DNA from: Chinchilla lanigera
Lineage: Eukaryota > Chordata > Mammalia > Rodentia > Chinchillidae
Assembly: GCF_000276665.1 (NCBI RefSeq)
Contig: NW_004955418.1
Location: 6,004,541-6,068,540, forward strand
Reading direction: 5' to 3'
Length of the DNA stretch: 64,000 bases
Shown here: positions 32,372-44,599 of the stretch, one piece after another
Position numbering within the stretch: position 1 is the first letter of the stretch
How the letters are laid out: each line of letters begins with the position of its first letter
Made by a program: the position numbers and the translations under genes
Notes under the pieces: model-generated
What the model was told of the DNA's origin: nothing
Seen by the model: the letters and a program-made list of their open reading frames with translations, nothing else
Database searches by the model: none

Positions 32372-32816
32372 TAGTGACTTGAATGTGAAGATTATGTGTA
32401 TGCTTTCATTCTCAGAACCTGCAAATGTGACTTTATTTAGACAACAGATCTTTTCAGATGCAATTAAGTTAAAAATCTTGAGATGGGATCATCTTGGATT
32501 AGCTGGGTGGGCTCCAAATCCAACGTCAAGTGCTTTTGTAGGAGAAGAAGGGAAGATACAGGCATAAAGAGAAGTTAATGTGAAGACAGATGCAGAGGTT
32601 GGGCTGCTGGGGCTGCAGGCTAAGGGCAGTGGCAAATCATTAGTAGCTGAAAAAGGCAAAGAACAAGATGCCCACGTAGACCCTGCAGGAAGAGCACAGC
32701 GGCCCTCCCGCACCTTGGTTTCAGACTTGTGGCCTGCAGAACTCTGAGAGAATAAACTTGTATTGCTTCCAACTATAAGGTTTTAGTATTGTGACAGCCA
32801 CAGGAAACTAACGCAA
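32372..32816 (+). mobile_element. MLT1 LTR
   Basis: + strand MLT1-type LTR: GTGACTTTATTTAGACAACA, GATGCAATTAAGTTAAAAAT, ATCATCTTGGATTAGCTGGG, CTTGTGGCCTGCAGAACTCT, GAGAATAAACTTGTATTGCT and a TGACAGCCACAGGAAACTAA end. The open frames within it are not genes. Confidence 0.85.
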
Positions 32817-33179
32817 AGTGGTAAGTGAATAATGTAGGATATAGAAAGGTATTTCCATTATAATCTAAACTACATGAAAAATAGAAGAAATTTAATGTAT
32901 TTTTTCTGTACTTTTAGAATATTAAAAATTAATATTATGTTAATTCTATTAGTAGAATTCCATTAATTCTATTAAATTAATATTAAAAATTATATCTTTT
33001 AGGTTTGTGAAAAGCCATGTTCATCAATATGTTAATGACATAATTTACGATGAGAAAATTGGAAGCAATCTAATCATTTAGTATTTGATAATGATTAATT
33101 CAATTCTGGTTTCTCCTTTTGAGGGAATTAAGGTGCCATAATTATGAGTATGTGGCAATAAAGGAAAAGTCTTAGAACA

Positions 33180-33345
33180 AGGAGACAATATAGCTTAATA
33201 CTTAAGACTGTTGACAGTGGCACCAGATTGATAACATTTAAAAAGACATGGTTTTTACTGCATCTTGATAATCTCTTTGTTTCTCACCTGAGGAATAATA
33301 AAACTGACTTGCAGGGCATTTGAGGATCAAATTAATAATAATCTA
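33180..33345 (+). mobile_element. MIR SINE
   Basis: GCTTAATACTTAAGACTGTT, ATAATCTCTTTGTTTCTCAC, CTGAGGAATAATAAAACTGA and GGGCATTTGAGGATCAAAT follow MIR order. Confidence 0.7.
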
Positions 33346-34206
33346 TCTCATATATTCCAAGGAGAATTTTTTCACCTTTTAACATCTCTCTAACATGTAA
33401 ATATCTGCCCATAGCTATTTGTGTGGCTGTCACATGGACTGAATTATATAATATATACAACTTTTAATATATGTTTTAATATACAACTTTTAATTGCCAT
33501 TGAAAATGTCTTAAAATTTTATGATATAACACAGAAATAAAATTCATGTATGGACAAAGGCATAGAAGCAGAGCGGAAGGGGTTGTATTTGATACTTGAT
33601 AAAGAATATATTTGGCCCTGAAGGGAAAACTGCAATTCCATAGTCATGCAAGGCAACCTCAAAGAGGAATCTGTGTTGCATTTTGTGACTCAGATATGGG
33701 CCTATCTTACCCTAGCCAATACCAAGAGAAACTGAAATGCCTTAGAATGGTGAAGGAAATTTCAGAGTAATGAGAAGCTAGTATGCTGACTCATATTTCG
33801 TGCAGAACTATCATTACGTGTCAAGCACCAATATGTCGGAAATTTCCTGCTACCTTTAGATAGCTGTTTAACTTCCAGGATGTGTGGTTCAGTTGCAAAA
33901 ATAAAAACCCCACTGTATGTTATTTGTGTTATATTGTACTGGGAAGTTTTTTGAAAAACATTATTTCCTAATGATATAAAAGATATTGGTATGTCATACA
34001 ATGAATAATGTCTTAGTTTCAATCAAATATGATATAAGAAGATTTCTAATCATTATGTTCGGCACACTGGATTTTCTAAATAATATAGTATAATTGGAAA
34101 AATGTTACAAAGTTGTAGGTATACATATCTCAGTGAAAAAGCCGCAGATATTTAGAGGAAATATATTAAAAGATAAATTATATTACATTAGGTTGATGGC
34201 TTAATC
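33346..34206. other. Unassigned AT-rich sequence
   Basis: No repeat or gene recognised. A short TTTTAATATA / CAACTTTTAATA duplication occurs near 33455-33495. Confidence 0.45.
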
Positions 34207-34322
34207 GATGTTTTTTCTTTTTCTTTTTCTTTTTCTTTGTTTTTGGGTGGTACTGGAAATCAAACTCAGGACCTTGAGCTTGGCAGGTAGGTGCTGTGGC
34301 ACTGAGCTATATCCCTGACTCC
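34207..34322 (-). mobile_element. ID-like SINE with (CTTTTT)n tail
   Basis: Antisense copy with tail TTTTTCTTTTTCTTTTTCTT, GGTACTGGAAATCAAACTCA and GCACTGAGCTATATCCCTGA. Confidence 0.9.
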
Positions 34323-34689
34323 CTTTATGTTTTCAAATCAAAATAGCAATGTGTCATTTTCTTGTAATTAAAAATTTTTAGTCAAAAATATTTGATGAGA
34401 ATAGGAAAAAATTAACAGTTTAAGAAGTTTATAATGTAAACTTCTCTTCCATTTTAGACTGTATTTTTATTTTTTCCAGAAGCAATTACTGCTTTAATTT
34501 TCTTATATTCTTGAGTTTTTCTACGTATATATGTGTTTATATGTATAATTGTATATACACATACACACTTTATTCTTCAAAAATGAAAATATACTTTACA
34601 TACTATGTTCTACTTTACTTTGAATTTAATGCTAAAAACTTGAATACTGTTCTATAGCCCATATAAACCTTCATTCTTCTTGACATCCA

Positions 34690-35190
34690 GAGAGTACTAG
34701 TACCAGTTAGGGTTCAGGTCAGAAGACAGAGACCATTCTAGGTATGTCAGACAGAGAGGGTTTAGAAGTAGGACTCGGGTACTCACACGATTGTTGGATG
34801 GCCTCCTGGAGCAGAACACAGGTATCCAGTCCTGGAAGTGATTTCGAGTCAAGGGCACACCACTGCGATGTAGCGATCGGCAAACTGCCGCTGCTCCCGC
34901 ACCTTGAGGGCCACAGCTTGCCTCAGTTCTCCTGAAGCTGGTGACCACACGCTGACTGCTGCTTCTGGGCATCTGCTTCTAGGTCATGTCAAAACTGCTA
35001 ACTAGACACTGGAATGCTGGGGCCGGCTGCAAACCCTGGTGAGCTGGCAGCTTATTACGTAGGAGATCCCCATTTATTTTCCATTTCCAGATCTCATACA
35101 CATTTCTCACTGGTGGAAGCCAGTTCTTATCCAGAACTCTAGTTATAAGAGATCTGAGGAAAGCAGTTTTTTTGCTCGGGCACCAGCATA
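34690..35190. other. Possible old interspersed repeat, unclassified
   Basis: AGTTAGGGTTCAGGTCAGAA, ACAGAGAGGGTTTAG and TTCTCACTGGTGGAAGCCAG look like an old repeat end, perhaps an L1M 3' UTR. I cannot name the family with confidence. No coding signal. Confidence 0.25.
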
Positions 35191-35804
35191 ACAAGGGTGG
35201 AAATGGACACCCGGTAGCAAGTCAGCACAAGCACAGGACTCTGCAGCATCAATGTACTGAAAATTATTCAACTGGTCCCCAATTATGGGGGAAAGGATGC
35301 GTGATACGTACGCATAGTATAGAATTTTGTTACTGCAATGTGTCAATTGAAGTGCTTTTGAAAATTTATGAGAACAATAAATTCTGAGTAAAACTGGTGA
35401 TATCAAAAGGTTGTGGACATCTTCACACAAAGAAAACTGGAACACAAAAGAGCATTAGTAGCAAACTTATGTCATCAAGAATTTAAAAAGGATAGGTTTA
35501 AATGTTTAATCCTGCAACATTTTAATCATTCAGAAGAGAGCCCCTTCTTCCCCTTGGCTTTCCTATCTCTGTGATACATAGAAAGGTTTTAGAAATACTA
35601 GAAATACCCGTTCCTCTTTAAAGCTAAACTAATGCCAGATATACAGCACTGTGCTTCTCACCCAAATCTCCACCCACTGTGGTTCATTGTTTACCTGGGT
35701 TGAGGACAGAACAAGAAAGGATGTGGCCAATAGTTCAGAGCAACGTAACTGGGTCACCAGGGGTGTAACCTGTGAACTCAGCAGCCTTACCACCCAGAGG
35801 CAGA
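35191..35804. other. Unassigned sequence
   Basis: No repeat or gene recognised. Confidence 0.4.
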
Positions 35805-36045
35805 GTAACAATAGTTAGCGTTCTTGGAGTGCCTGCTGTTTGCCTCTTCATTAATTCTCAGGATGACTCGATGAGGGAGAGACGCCATTATGATCCCTGA
35901 GTCGGGGGCGGGGAGGGGGGACATGAGAAACTCATCCTCAAAACTTGAGACTCACCCCAGAGCCGTGAATGACCTGCTCAAGGTCGCAGGACTAAGCTTT
36001 GCTTGGATATGAATCTCAGTCATCTGTCTTCAGAGGCTGCCACCT
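35805..36045 (-). mobile_element. MIR-like remnant
   Basis: Antisense MIR-like order: GTTCTTGGAGTGCCTGCTGT, TTAATTCTCAGGATGACTCG, CTGCTCAAGGTCGCAGGACT, GGATATGAATCTCAGTCATC. A G-rich insertion (about 35902-35920) interrupts it. Confidence 0.5.
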
Positions 36046-36324
36046 TCCTAGACTGTGAATTTGCTCTATTTTTTGGATTAAGCAAGAATTCACAAAATGT
36101 GAATCTGTCCGAGACAAGGGAACTCTACATGTGGTGTCATCAAACAAATGGAGCCCCAGCCGCCGGGAAAACCCGTGGCATGTTCTGACACCACCTTCCT
36201 CGTGTTGATGTGTTCCTGTGAAACAAGCATGAAAGTGACTACAGATCAGAAGAAAGATCCACAGGAAAAGCAATGCATGGTGATGTATATTCACTTAGTC
36301 AGCCACCTAGCTGTTCACTCATAA

Positions 36325-36430
36325 CTGCTTGCTATCCACAGAACAAGATAGTTCTGTGGGGACTACGAAAATGATACAAATGAGTCTCTCTTATGCCTTG
36401 AGGGAGTTTATTTTAGGGGACTAAAGAAGT
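36325..36430 (-). mobile_element. L2-like remnant
   Basis: ATGATACAAATGAGTCTCTC and TGCCTTGAGGGAGTTTATTT match the antisense of an L2-type consensus. Confidence 0.4.
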
Positions 36431-36701
36431 CCATACCGAACATTCAAATAATTAGAGTGCAAAACAGTACAGCATCTTTGTATCATCCTATTGAATTTTA
36501 AAACTTTATATCCTTTTTAAAATGTAATTTTAATTATAATTTGTACCTATCATGTGCATAATCCACAGGTGCAAATTTATTAACCTGTAATTGTGGGTTG
36601 ATGATGAAAAATCCATAAAACATTCTGACAAGGTACATAGTAAGGTTTTAGAGCAGCTAGAATAGCAATTTATCATTATATGCTCAGTTCACTTTTCTTA
36701 T

Positions 36702-39390
36702 TTTATTTTTTTAATTTTAAAGAGAAAACAAAGTAACAACAACCAAGACAAGAACAAAACAACACAAAAACAATGGAAACAGTACAAAATTTCAAAACAA
36801 GGTGATAGGAAGTTAAAAATGGTTGTTATATTGCATGTTGTTATCTCCAACGAAGTTGCTCTGATTACCAAATGTAAGAGTACAAGATTGATCAAACAAT
36901 TAAGGAGAATAAAAAATAATAAAAAACATTAGAAATGATAGAGTTGCACTCATCAAGATAGTAGGGGTTCAACAATGGTTGTTATATTGCGTATTGTTGT
37001 CTTCAAATTAGTAGTTCAGATTACCAGATATAAGCATGCAAAACTGGTCAGAAAAAGAAAAATTTAAGCATTAACTGTTCCTTTCAATGAACCAATAGAC
37101 ATCAGCAGTACAATTATCCCAGCTATCCTTGTACATACATATATACTTTTCCCTTCCTTCTTTGTTTTCTCCTTAACCTCATTCCAGTTGTTCCTTTCCT
37201 TTGAGGATCTTTTTTCCCTTTCACAATATCTATTGTACCTTTTGGGTTTTATTTACTTTTTCAGGTTCTTACACTAGGGAGACAATATGATGTTTACACA
37301 TGTGGGTCTGATTTGTTTCACTTATGGTATGGTCTCTAGTTGCATCCATTTTTCTATAAATCCTCAAGTTTATCTTTTTTATAGCTGAGTAGTACTCCAT
37401 TGTATAAAAATACTGCATATTTTTATCCATTCCTCAGTTGATGGGCATTTGGATTGCTTTCAAGATTTAGCTATCACAAATTGTGCTGCTATAAACATGG
37501 GTGCACATATATCGCTGTGGTATGATGTTTTCAGTTCTTCTGGAAAAATACCCAGGAGGAGAATAGCTGGGTTGAATGGGACCTCTAATCCTAGTTTTGA
37601 GAAATCTCCACACTGATTTCCACAACGGTTGTACCAGTCTATACACCCACCAACAGTGGAGAAGGGTTCCTTTGTCCCCACAGCCCCTCCAGCATTTGTT
37701 ATTGGTTGACTTCTTCAGGATGGCCATTCTTTCTGGGGTAAGATGGAATCTCAGTGTTGTTTTAATTTGTATTTCTCAAATGACCAATAATGTTGAACAT
37801 TTTTTTGTGTATTTATTTGCCACTTGTATTTCTTCTTCTGAGAAATTTGTAGTCATCTCAGAAGCCCATTTTTTAATTGGGTCTTTGAATTTGGGGGATC
37901 TAATTTTTTAAATTCTTTATATGTTCTAGATAGCAGTCTTTTGTCTGAGGGACAGTTGGCTAAAATTTTTTCCAATTCATGGGTTTTATTTTTACTCTGT
38001 TGGTGATTTCTTTTGATGTGCAAAAGTTTTTCAATAAGATGAGATCCAATTTCTTGATTCTTGGAAGTATTTCCCATGCATTTTGGTTTTTGTTCATGAA
38101 CTCTCTGCCTACCCATTTGTCTTTCAGATTTCTACCTACTTTCTCTTCCAGTAGATTTAGTGTTTCTGTTTTAATATTTAAATCTTTGATCCATTTTGGG
38201 TTTATTTTAGTGCATGGTAATAGACATGGGTCTAATTTTAGTTTTCAGCATGTGGAAAGCCAGTTTTTCCAACACCCTTTATTAAGAGGCTATTTTTCTT
38301 CCAGCAAACATGTTTGGCCCCATTGTCCAAGATAAGGTGGCTGAGTGTGTTTGTAGTTTTGCCTGCATCTTCTAGTCTGTTCCATTGATCTTCAGGTCTG
38401 TTTTTTTTTTTTTTGCCAGTACCATGCTGATTGTATTGCAATGACTTTGTAGTATAATTTCAAGTCAGGAATTGTTATGCCTCCTGCCTTGCCTTTGTTG
38501 CCCAGGATTGCTTTTGCTATTTTAGCTCTTGTCTGGTTCCAGATGAATTTTAGGAATGTTTTCTCTAGATCTGTGAGGTATGCTAATGGTATTTTAATCA
38601 GGATTGCTTTGAATCTATATAACAATTTTGGAAGTATGGCCATTTTCACAATGTTGGTTCTTCCTATCCATGAGCAAGGAATAGCTTTCATTTTCTGAAA
38701 TCCTTTTTGATCTCTTTTTTTTCAGAGTAGTGTAATTTTCACTGTAAAGATCTTTTCTTTCCTTTGTTAGATTAATTGCTAAGTATTTCATTTTTTTTTT
38801 TTTGGATGCTATTATGAAAGATGTGATTTCCCTAATTTCTATCTCAGTGTGTTTGCTGGTTGTGTACAGGAATGTTATTGATTTTTTCTTTTTCTTTTCT
38901 TTTTTTTTTTTTTTTAACCAGGAATTGAACTCAGGACAAGGCAGGTGCTTGTGCCACTGAGCTATATCCCTGGCCCTGCTATTGATTTTTGAATGTTGAC
39001 TTTTTATCCAGCTACTGTACTGAATTTTTTTATTAATTCTAGGAGTCTTTTGGTTCAGTTTTTGGGGTCTTCCATGTAGAGTATCATGTCATCTGTGAAT
39101 AATGATGATTTCACTTCTTCTTTTCCAATCCTTATTCCTTCTATTTTTCTCTCCTCTAATTGCTCTGGGTAATGTTTCCAGCACTATATTGAATAGGAGT
39201 GGTGACAGTGGGCATCCTTATCTTGTTCCTGACTTTAAAGTGAAAGCTTTCAGTTTTTGTCCATTTAGTATGATGTTGGCTCTAGGTTTGACATAGATGG
39301 CCTTTATCAGATTGAGGTAAAGACCATCTATTCCAATTTTCTGTAGAGTTTTTATCATGGATGAATGTTGGGCTTTATATGGTGAATGTT
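36702..39390 (-). mobile_element. 5'-truncated L1, 2.7 kb
   Basis: A - strand L1. The poly(A) complement and 3' UTR lie at 36702-37230, with the internal repeat block present twice (about 36785-36890 and 36955-37060). ORF2 C-terminal sequence runs to about 39390. Recognisable - strand stretches include [14 protein letters not shown] and [10 protein letters not shown] (ORF2 C-terminal region) in 38392-38691, and an RT active-site remnant reading FTDD (the FADD/YADD box) near 39080-39100. Frameshifts and stops break the frame. An ID-like SINE (38888-38977) is inserted. No 5' UTR or ORF1 is present. Confidence 0.9.
38888..38977 (-). mobile_element. ID-like SINE in L1 ORF2
   Basis: Antisense copy: T/C tail, AACCAGGAATTGAACTCAGG, GCCACTGAGCTATATCCCTG. 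A short deletion removes part of the middle. TTATTGATTTTT (38875) and CTATTGATTTTT (38979) form the target-site duplication. Confidence 0.9.
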
Positions 39391-40153
39391 TAAATTTTTA
39401 AAGATGTATCACAATAAAAGACATTGCCATTAATCTCTCTCAAAATATTTTAAAATGTTTATCTCATTCTTGTTATTACTTCTGAAGCAATCCTGGAAGT
39501 CTTGTTTTAAGTCTTTTGCTGCTCTGTGGTGGCTGCCTGTGTGTCCTGAATTGACTCATAACATTGACCTTTCATGGTCATCGCTTCAAGGAAGAGCCAG
39601 AAGTTGCACAATTCCAGATCCAGTGAATTAAATGCGGGGAACACACCAGAATGCTTTTATAAGCTTGCCTTTCTTTTCAGTGGCATGTGCCAGTGGCATT
39701 CACCACATTTTTTATCACATCTCCTAAAGACACAAAAGAGGACACTCAACACTGCTTCAGAAAGTGGCAAGAACTATGAGCTACGTGTGTTTGAAGCCAG
39801 GGGAAGTGTTTTGAAGGCAGTTACTAGCAATCTGTCTTTTACTGTACTACATTTTATTTAAACAACAACCATATATTCCAGGAAGCACAGTGAAGGTATG
39901 AAGAAGTAGACAGAGAAGAAGAGCTGAGAAAGGGTGTAGTGATGAACTCACCACTGTGACCTCAATCCCCTGGGAATTGTCAGGCAGACTGTAGGACACG
40001 CCTCAGAAATGACCCACCAACAAGCAAGGAAGCAAGCATACTTATCCACCAGTTCTGCTTCTCAGTGGATGGCCATCGTTTTAAAGCTGTTCATTGTCCC
40101 GCACTTCCAGCCTGCAGTACGCCTGGGCTGAGATGCGCACACAGGTGCTTCAG
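39391..40153. other. Unassigned, repeat-poor sequence
   Basis: Moderate GC content, no recognised repeat, no open frame with convincing splice signals. Confidence 0.45.
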
Positions 40154-40167
40154 GAAAGAAGTCCTTG

Positions 40168-40324
40168 CCGGGTGTGGTGGTGCCTGCCTATAATCCCAGC
40201 ACCCAGGAGGCTGAGGCAGGAGGATCGCTGTGAGTTTGAGATCAGCCTGGGCTACAAGGTGAGCTCAAGGCCAGCCTGAGCTGCATAGCGAGACTTTGTC
40301 TTAAAAAAACAGAGAAAGAAAAAA
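40168..40324 (+). mobile_element. B1-like SINE, best sense copy
   Basis: Sense copy beginning CCGGGTGTGGTGGTGCCTGC, with the full duplicated middle (GATCAGCCTGGGCTACAAGG / AAGGCCAGCCTGAGCTGCAT) and an A-rich tail. Perfect 14-base target-site duplication GAAAGAAGTCCTTG at 40154-40167 and 40325-40338. The RNA polymerase III A and B boxes are recognisable. Confidence 0.97.
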
Positions 40325-40338
40325 GAAAGAAGTCCTTG

Positions 40339-41617
40339 TTGTGTTTGGGAACCTTGCATTGAGGGTACAGTGACTTTCAGGCTGGGACCCTAGGATATGT
40401 GGAGGACTTTGAGGGTATCTGCCACAGGCAGTGAAGTAAAAACAATTAATAACCAAAAGCACATTTTATTGTGTTATGATAGCTTATTCATAAATAAATG
40501 GATTTCTGCTTCAGGAAAATTGTATCATAAAATAAATTGGTTGTTACTTTAAAATTCACAATTTGAGGAATGCTAATTTTAAAAAAGAAAAGGAACTGAA
40601 ATGACATTCATCTCTAATAGCAAACTATAACTGATTATAGATTTATGTGTTAGATGGTATTAGTAGTCTTAGCGAGGCCAATCCAGCATTTCCCCAAGGA
40701 ATCACTAGCCCTTGTCAAATAAATAATTGCTGCTGCTCCCCTTGCCAGAGACACATGGACTACATGTACACATATGATTGGCTCCCCCCTGGCTCCCCGA
40801 AGCTGTTCTGGAAGATACTTCCTTGTCCCTTTGAAGGGCATCCCAGCGAGTTTTCAAAGTGAATTGTTTATATACCCTTGTGACCTAATTTCTTAAAAAA
40901 AAAACAAAAAACTATGTATATCTATATAGATCTGACTGTCTAAACACACTCCACAAATTTTGTAAAAACCTGTTCAACTCTTCTTTCATGATACAGCAAC
41001 TAAAAAACCAGGAACTCTATTTTACTTAGAGACCTCGTCATATGGGTAACAACCTGGATTTCAGTACCAAAATAAGCTAACAGTAAACAGCAAAATCACA
41101 ATTTCCTCAAATGATAGAGCCTACAGCTATTTTAAAAATGTTTGTTTCCTTGTCCTGTGAGCATAGTTTTTAACTGATTCTAAGTCATGAGTTCTAATAA
41201 GTGTTTTCCACAGCGTTTTGGAGTAGAGGGATGGGGAGGTCCAAGTCCCTTCCTTTTAATCTTGAATGCTGCATGGTGACTTCATAAGTAGTGATTTCTA
41301 CAGAGGATGAAGGATTGTCAGTTGAAAAGCAAAGTGCTTTTTATGGAACAAATGAGAAATTTATTGCAAAATTCTTAGAGACATCTTCCAGAAATGTAGA
41401 GAGACACAGTAAACAGGATCTTAAAAAATGGGAAGACAGAGAGAGATGTCTCTTCAGTGTAATTGAGTTAATCTGAGGATATACTACTATTTAATTATAA
41501 ATAATTAAAATCATATCCTAGGCTAAAAGAACCATTCTTTTTTTAGCCTTGAGTTTATTTCCTACAAATACCTGTTCCACTAAGTTTATTTAGTAAAGGC
41601 TGCTGTTATTGCCTCAT
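40339..41617. other. Repeat-poor, unassigned sequence
   Basis: About 1.3 kb with no recognised interspersed repeat. Small frames only. Confidence 0.5.
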
Positions 41618-41634
41618 AAAAAGAAAGCACCCAC

Positions 41635-41740
41635 GGGGGCTGGGGATTTAGCTCTGCGGCAAAAGCGCCTGCCTGGCAAGCACAAGGTCGTGAGTTCGGT
41701 TCCCGGTACCAGAGAAAAACCAAAAAAAAAAAAAAGACAG
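41635..41740 (+). mobile_element. ID-like SINE, perfect 17-base duplication
   Basis: GGGGGCTGGGGATTTAGCTC, GTGAGTTCGGTTCCCGGTAC, then AGAGAAAAACC and a long A tail. The duplication AAAAAGAAAGCACCCAC at 41618-41634 and 41741-41757 is perfect over 17 bases, suggesting a recent insertion. GGCAAAAGCG subtype. Confidence 0.97.
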
Positions 41741-41757
41741 AAAAAGAAAGCACCCAC

Positions 41758-42362
41758 AATTTATCATTTTAAGGAGAAAGATTGATATTTAATTCAGAGA
41801 TGGGTTTTAAAGTTTAAAAATCCCCAGAGTTTGAAAAGTTGAAGACTATACTTGTAGATGAGAAGTATATATTCATTCTACAAAAGTTTTTAATAAAAAG
41901 GGAAAGAAGATCCAAATGTGTTTTAGAATGTAATTTTTATTTAATATTTGTCACCATGGTATTTTCTTTAAATCTAGAAAAGTGCCTCAAAGGATAATTA
42001 GACAGAATAATAAATTAAGAATGAATAATAAAAGACCCCATCCTTTTTCCACCATAATCAGGGTTGCTGTCCTAATATAACGTGCAGTATTTGAACCCAC
42101 CTAGGTGGCCAATCCTCTGATAAAAAATCCTCACAGGTTTTTGTTTTTTAATTTCTAACTGCAAGTTCATTGGGCCAAACCTAATCTAAAAACATCAGAC
42201 TTTGTATTTTGTGAGTATGAAGCTACTTGAGAAATTTTCTGCTTGTCTTCTTTGTGTGAATATATCTCTTGGATTTCTGCTGCAGCTTATTTTAATAATC
42301 AGTTTAAATCAGGACACTGAGAATGCAGAATATAGCCTACCCATCCTTTGGAACTGGTCTTT
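41758..42362. other. Unassigned sequence
   Basis: AT-rich, no recognised repeat or gene. Confidence 0.4.
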
Positions 42363-42450
42363 TTCTTTTTTCTTTTTTTTCTGTGCTGGAGCTTGAACCC
42401 AGGGCCTTGTACATGATAAGAATATACTATACCACTGAGCTCCACCCCCC
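42363..42450 (-). mobile_element. Older ID-like SINE
   Basis: Antisense copy: GCTGGAGCTTGAACCCAGGG, CCTTGTACATGATAAGAATA, ACCACTGAGCTCCACCCCCC. More diverged than the other ID-like copies. Confidence 0.75.
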
Positions 42451-42470
42451 ATTTCTGAAGGATTATTTTA

Positions 42471-42720
42471 TTTTATTTTATTTTTTTTTAATTTTTTTTA
42501 ATTTTTTTTTATTTTAAGGATAAAAGGAGGGAAACATTAACAGACATACAACATTTTACAACATATCACAAGCACAATACAGACAATACAGAGTTCCAAA
42601 CAAAGTGGTAGGGAATTAACAATGGTGGTTGTATTACATATTGATATCTTCAAAGTGGCTTCTCATGAAAACAGATATAGACATGCAATACTGGTCAACC
42701 AAAGACTCATTGACAGTTTC
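42471..42720 (-). mobile_element. L1 3'-UTR insertion with 19-base duplication
   Basis: Antisense L1 3' end with T-rich tail, AAAGTGGTAGGGAATTAACA and TTGTATTACATATTGATATC; one internal repeat unit. The perfect 19-base target-site duplication TTTCTGAAGGATTATTTTA at 42452-42470 and 42721-42739 fixes both ends. Confidence 0.95.
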
Positions 42721-42792
42721 TTTCTGAAGGATTATTTTAATTTTAACATATGCTTACTGAGAAAGTTAAGTATTTGAAATGAAAAAAAATCT

Positions 42793-42896
42793 TTTTTTTT
42801 TTTTTTTTTTTGTTTTTTCTCTGGTACCGGGAACCGAACTCACAACCTTGCACTTGCCAGGCAGGCGCTTTGCCGCTGAGCTAAATCCCCAGCCCC
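42793..42896 (-). mobile_element. ID-like SINE
   Basis: Antisense copy: long T tail, TCTGGTACCGGGAACCGAAC, TGCCGCTGAGCTAAATCCCC. GAAAAAAAATCT words flank it (42781 and 42898). Subtype with the TTTGCCGC complement of GCGGCAAA. Confidence 0.95.
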
Positions 42897-42910
42897 TGAA
42901 AAAAAAATCT

Positions 42911-43705
42911 TCACTAGGAAGAATACAATAAAATATAATCATTCCCAAAACTTCGTATAAAATAAATCCTAGTTAGGGAGTGGTAAAAACAGAGTCTCTT
43001 ATTTATTATAATAGCTTAAAAAACAAAATATAACTGCTCTGGAACAGGTAGGAAGGCAGGCCTAGATTTCTTATAGCACCATGTCTACATTAATGGAAAA
43101 TAAACCCAGTGCATAGGCTTTAAGGATATTACATTTTCATTGTGTTGCATTTCATAAATACAGGCATAAATAAGTTTCAGACAGTGTCAGTTACAAGTGC
43201 TTATTTATAGGTAGCAGAGTTATTGTTTTTATGCCCTCTATTATCGCTCTTCATTTTTAGTACCACATTTTTATGGTTTTAACCCAGACATTCTCTTCCT
43301 CCATCCTGGAGGCATTGTCTAAGGATTTCAGTGCACTTACTGACTCTGCACATTGCATTTTTTCTCATTAAACCAGCAGTTGCTGGAAGAAACCTGTATC
43401 TCCTCCTGCCATGAGCCTGGTTGTAATCACACAATGCCATTTTCTGAGGTATATGATAATTGAAGATACTTGATTTATCAATTAAATAAGACAGAGAATT
43501 TATAAATGTTTTTAAATGTTAAGCAATTTTTTCCCAAAGATCAAGACACATCAGCTCTGCAGACCTCAGAGAAAGAGTTGAAAGGTACAATCTGTAAGTT
43601 TTCTTTCCACTCTAACTTTCTAGGTCTTTCAACTCTGAGATCAGAATCCTTAGACTTGCACCCCAATTATTTCTTTATCATCTGTGAAACTTATTAAAAC
43701 TTTCA
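42911..43705. other. Unassigned sequence
   Basis: No recognised repeat. No RNA gene or convincing exon. Confidence 0.45.
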
Positions 43706-43827
43706 GTTAAATTGGGTGTGGTGGTACACACCTGTAATCCCAGCACTCAAAAGGCTGAGGCAGGAAGATCAACATGAGTTTGAGGCCAGCTTGAACTACA
43801 TTGCAAGACCCTGTCTCAAAAAATATA
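43706..43827 (+). mobile_element. B1-like SINE
   Basis: Sense copy: TTGGGTGTGGTGGTACACAC, TGTAATCCCAGCACTCAAAA, GATCAACATGAGTTTGAGGC, AAGACCCTGTCTCAAAAAAT. It lacks the second arm duplication found in most other copies. Confidence 0.9.
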
Positions 43828-44239
43828 GCTTTTTAAAGTGATTATTATTTAAGTAAAAAATAATAGCAAGGTATTGTAGAACTTGCAACATATACAGAAC
43901 TAAAATTTATAACATGCCAACAATAGTGCAGAGGAGGAGGGGGGAAATGGAAGTATACTGTAACATAGTTCTTAAAATCTACTTTGAAGAGCAAGAGGAC
44001 AGTTACGTAGTAGAAAATATGGAGATAGATCTTTTGTAAAAGGAAAGGGACCAAGAGATGTGGAGGGAGAGGGGAGAGGAGAGGAAAGAGATGAAAAAAG
44101 AATTAAGATGTGTTATGTACACATACCAACTCTCCACAAGGAATACAATCATTATGCACTGCAAACATTTACTAATAAAAATTTAAAAGTCTATATACTT
44201 TGAAGGAGTATCATATTATTTAAAGGTATATTGTGATAA

Positions 44240-44435
44240 AGATGTATATTTAAACTCTGGAGCCATAATTGGGAAACTGCAGCCCATGAGTCAAAATGAA
44301 CTGTTGTTTGATAAATAAAAGCTTTGTTGGAACACAGCCAAAACCATTTGTTTCCATATGTGTACGGCCCACAAAGCTAAAATATTTACTTTCTGGCCCT
44401 TTACAGAAAAATTTGCTAACCCTGCCCTAGAACAG
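44240..44435 (+). mobile_element. hAT-Charlie type MITE remnant
   Basis: GGAAACTGCAGCCCATGAGT, AAAGCTTTGTTGGAACACAG, AAAATATTTACTTTCTGGCC and CTTTACAGAAAAATTTGCTA match a well-known mammalian nonautonomous hAT consensus. The exact family name is not asserted. Confidence 0.7.
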
Positions 44436-44599
44436 CCACTAAAAAAAACCAACAAAACAAAGAATAGCTAGAAAGTCAATAGCGACATGAAGTGGAAATT
44501 ATAAACACAAACCCCCATTAATCCAAAAGAAAACCGCAGAAAGGGGAAAGTAACGAGCTCCCTGCTGCCTCTGATACAACTGCGCAGTCCCTCATGCCC

